Below, in pieces: positions 13,996 through 16,175 of a DNA stretch of 16,175 bases. Origin of the DNA: Opitutia bacterium UBA977 (GTDB taxonomy: Bacteria > Verrucomicrobiota > Verrucomicrobiia > Opitutales > Coraliomargaritaceae); the NCBI GenBank assembly GCA_002292345.1, contig DBBT01000093.1:21381-37555 (forward strand), read 5' to 3'. The first letter of the stretch is position 1, and each line of letters begins with the position of its first letter. The position numbers were made by a program, and so were the translations under genes. The notes under the pieces were generated by a model. That model ran no database searches and had not been told where the DNA came from. It worked only from the letters and a program-made list of their open reading frames with translations.

Positions 13996-16175
13996 ATGAA
14001 AACCTTATTTCGAATATTTGCTGTTCTCTTGGTGCTGCTCTTGATCGCCCTTGTCAGCGGGTATTTTATACTCACCAATGCGGGCTTCCAAAAAAGTCTG
14101 GTCGAGAGACAATTACCTGAAGGCAGTTCGATCGGGTCGATCCATGTGACAACGACGCAGGTGACGCTCTCGGGCTTGATCTTGATGCTTGAGGATGGCA
14201 CGCGGGTGGAAGTCGGCACTGTTGATACCGCATTTGAGCCGCTAGCGGCCGTGTTTGATCAGACAATCAAGATGGGCGTCTTGCAAGTAGAAGGGCTTCG
14301 TGTCGATCTTCCGACGGTGACTGAGCCGACTGTTGCTGCTGGTCTATCAACCGCAGAAGGTGAGCCTCGCCTTGAGACGGTACCTTCGACGCCAACTGCT
14401 ACCGAATCAGAAGCATCGACGAATCCGATGGAAGCGCTGAATGCATTGGGCAACTTTGAGTGGTTACTCGATATCGATGGAATCGATTTTGAAGGGGTGA
14501 TTCATGACGGGCAGGGCTCGATGTATGGGGTGCAGGTCGATTCACCGGCAATTCGCCCCGGAGAGTCTTCGACCATCGATGCGTCACTCCAATTGCTGAC
14601 GGATGCTCCGTTGCCGTCTGGCTTAAAAGTCTTTGATTCAACTGCGACGCTGAGTTTTAAGCAGAAAGCCGAAGGTGGCTTTGAATCGCTGCAACTTGAG
14701 TTGAAGACATTGGGCGCGGATGCCCAAGGGCGGCAGTTGATCTCGGTGCAGGCGGCATTGGAGCTGGAGGTCGATGACGCTGCGTGTGTGGCAACTACTT
14801 CAGTGACCTTCAATGCCGACCTGCCAAAACCGCAGGTGATAGCTCCTGAGTTGGCAATACTGGGTGCATTGCAAGTCTCTGGTAATACAGTGGCATCGAC
14901 TGACGGCAAGACGATGATACTCAGTGCCGCGAATTTGAACGTTTCTGCTGCGGGTGCTGAGCTGTTGGCTCTAGACTTAAAGCGCAGCTTGGTGTTTGGC
15001 GCCGAACCAGATTTGTCGGGTGAGTTACTGGATATTACGATCACAGCGCTGCAGCTCGAATGGCTCAACCCATGGCTGCCTGAGCTACAAGTCCAATCGG
15101 AGGCACCCATTTCGCTCGCACTGTCAGTCGCAGGTGCTGCAGACGGCGCCTTTATGTTAACCTTTGACGAGCCGCTGCAACTCGGGCCGTTGACTGTGGC
15201 TGAGGCGGCAGCGCCGTTGGTTCAGGATATCGTCGTGATCGCCGCACCTAAGCTTCAGGTCCGATCCGGTCAGTTGAAGTATTCGCTCAACGCAATAAGT
15301 GTTGCAGACAAATACGGCTCCTTCATCCAAGGCAGCTCCAGCGGTGTGATTCAGTTGGATGCGATTCGCGACGCTGCGAATCCCTTTGCGGGTGTTCTGG
15401 CGCAGACGAAGTTGCAAATCGGGCTCCAAGAGCTCTTCCAGTTGCCCGCCTTAGCGCGAAGTGCTTCAATCGTTAGTGGTCAACTGTCATTAAATGTGAA
15501 CGTCGATGCGGCTGCTGATGAGCCGCTTCGGTTACAAGCGAAGATCAAGGGCCTACGTGCGCGTAGTATGCCGAGCGTGGCGAAAGACTATGACCTCGCT
15601 TTAGCAGTGAAACCAACACTAAAGCTCGGTGAATGGGCGATCGGGGCAGATCTTCTCGTGGGGTCACCACGCCGCCCTTCAACGAGCCTTCAACTCGCAG
15701 TTGAGGTGAATCCGAGCCAACCACCGATGACTTTTTCCGCAGCGCTATCGGGTCCACATGTGACTCAAGAGGATCTTTCGATTCTAAGTGCAGCCTTTAC
15801 GCCGAGAGAACAGGCAATCTCAGAGCCAACATTATCACGTTCGAGTGCTGCGCGTGGCACAGAGCAGCCTCAAGCAGCTCGCGGCGTTGGAGTTGATGGG
15901 TCTGGCACTGTGCCCCCTGTATGGGCGATGCTGGATGGACGTGCCACGATCAGTATCGACGAATTTCGACTCGATGCGGGTCAGGTGATTGAGGCGATTG
16001 CGCTCAAGGCAGTGGTTTCTGAGCCGAAGTTGATGGTGAATCCCATTTCAGCGAAGATCGGCGAGGGTGAGTTGAAGGGCAGTAGCACAGTCTTGTTTGC
16101 CGCTTCGCAGGCAAAGCCCTACAGTCTCACTGCGGATATCCGTTTTGCAGATGTAAATCCCGCGTTTTTCGTTAA
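13996..16175 (+). CDS. AsmA-like membrane-anchored envelope protein, 3' end beyond window
   Basis: An open frame of 726 complete codons runs from ATG 13996 to the window end without a stop, so the gene is partial. A short basic N-terminus and one hydrophobic segment (about residues 5-27) anchor a long extracytoplasmic region rich in beta-strand patterns and Ala, Leu, Ser, Gln and Asp. This is the layout of AsmA/TamB-like proteins, which are implicated in outer-membrane lipid transport and homeostasis. Two low-complexity linkers stand out: a Thr/Glu/Pro/Ala stretch at about 107-144, and a Ser/Arg/Gln-rich stretch at about 605-642. The part after the second linker (ATISIDEFRLDAG onwards, with an ELKGSSTVLF strand) resembles the C-terminal AsmA repeat region. 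No enzyme motif is visible. A 7-codon frame (ATG 13976) overlaps the start, probably by chance. AsmA-like is a structural inference; the precise subfamily is not recognised. Confidence 0.7.
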   Translation, partial: MKTLFRIFAVLLVLLLIALVSGYFILTNAGFQKSLVERQLPEGSSIGSIHVTTTQVTLSGLILMLEDGTRVEVGTVDTAFEPLAAVFDQTIKMGVLQVEGLRVDLPTVTEPTVAAGLSTAEGEPRLETVPSTPTATESEASTNPMEALNALGNFEWLLDIDGIDFEGVIHDGQGSMYGVQVDSPAIRPGESSTIDASLQLLTDAPLPSGLKVFDSTATLSFKQKAEGGFESLQLELKTLGADAQGRQLISVQAALELEVDDAACVATTSVTFNADLPKPQVIAPELAILGALQVSGNTVASTDGKTMILSAANLNVSAAGAELLALDLKRSLVFGAEPDLSGELLDITITALQLEWLNPWLPELQVQSEAPISLALSVAGAADGAFMLTFDEPLQLGPLTVAEAAAPLVQDIVVIAAPKLQVRSGQLKYSLNAISVADKYGSFIQGSSSGVIQLDAIRDAANPFAGVLAQTKLQIGLQELFQLPALARSASIVSGQLSLNVNVDAAADEPLRLQAKIKGLRARSMPSVAKDYDLALAVKPTLKLGEWAIGADLLVGSPRRPSTSLQLAVEVNPSQPPMTFSAALSGPHVTQEDLSILSAAFTPREQAISEPTLSRSSAARGTEQPQAARGVGVDGSGTVPPVWAMLDGRATISIDEFRLDAGQVIEAIALKAVVSEPKLMVNPISAKIGEGELKGSSTVLFAASQAKPYSLTADIRFADVNPAFFV

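Noticed and set aside
13976..13999. Seven-codon leader frame overlapping the AsmA-like start
   Set aside because: Very short, no ribosome binding site and no attenuator-like hairpin; probably chance.
14502..15110. 202-codon open frame on the minus strand
   Set aside because: It lies opposite the AsmA-like gene, which is continuously open over 2.1 kb with an N-terminal membrane anchor. The minus-strand product is Ser/Ala-rich without motifs.

Overview
The window looks like a chromosomal segment of a Gram-negative, diderm bacterium, most likely a Verrucomicrobiota member of the Opitutales/Puniceicoccales (Coraliomargarita/Lentimonas-like) type. This placement is an inference. It rests on the meso-diaminopimelate type of MurE, an AsmA-like envelope protein, an rpsP with a long Ala/Lys/Glu-rich tail, a DUF1570-like secreted protein and a decayed REP-associated (RAYT) transposase. 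Base composition is close to 50% GC. Most genes lack a clear Shine-Dalgarno sequence; ftsI and murF are the exceptions.

Region 1 (1-6933, + strand) is a division and cell wall (dcw) gene cluster. It runs from the 3' part of rsmH through an ftsL-like gene, a small unknown ORF, ftsI (division transpeptidase), murE, murF and mraY. The genes are tightly packed and probably form one transcription unit. They methylate 16S rRNA (RsmH), build the UDP-MurNAc-pentapeptide (MurE, MurF), transfer it to the lipid carrier (MraY) and cross-link septal peptidoglycan (FtsI with the FtsL-like partner). The cluster stops after mraY: no murD, ftsW or murG follows.

Region 2 (6934-10220) starts with a roughly 300 bp gap holding a strong terminator that serves the minus strand. 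It is followed by acetolactate synthase (ilvB, minus), a YmdB/TIGR00282 metallophosphoesterase (plus) and a small plant-type [2Fe-2S] ferredoxin (minus). The last two genes converge, and both stop codons lie within a single CTAG.

Region 3 (10376-12385, + strand) holds a small unknown gene, then the ribosomal/tRNA operon rpsP-trmD-rplS, closed by a good intrinsic terminator. rimM, usually between rpsP and trmD, is absent. rpsP carries about 80 extra residues encoded by tandem DNA repeats.

Region 4 (12386-16175, + strand) is more accessory. It has a lone REP-like hairpin preceded by GTAG, and a secreted DUF1570/peptidase-MA-like protein in which all three expected zinc ligands are replaced. 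Next come a hairpin and a RAYT transposase fragment with an in-frame stop. Last is a long AsmA-like, membrane-anchored protein that runs off the window end.

I found no CRISPR array, no rRNA or tRNA gene, no intact mobile element and no convincing new multi-gene system. The most notable items are the pseudo-peptidase, the RAYT remnant with a nearby REP-like hairpin, the rpsP tail, and the active-site substitutions in TrmD and the YmdB-like protein.
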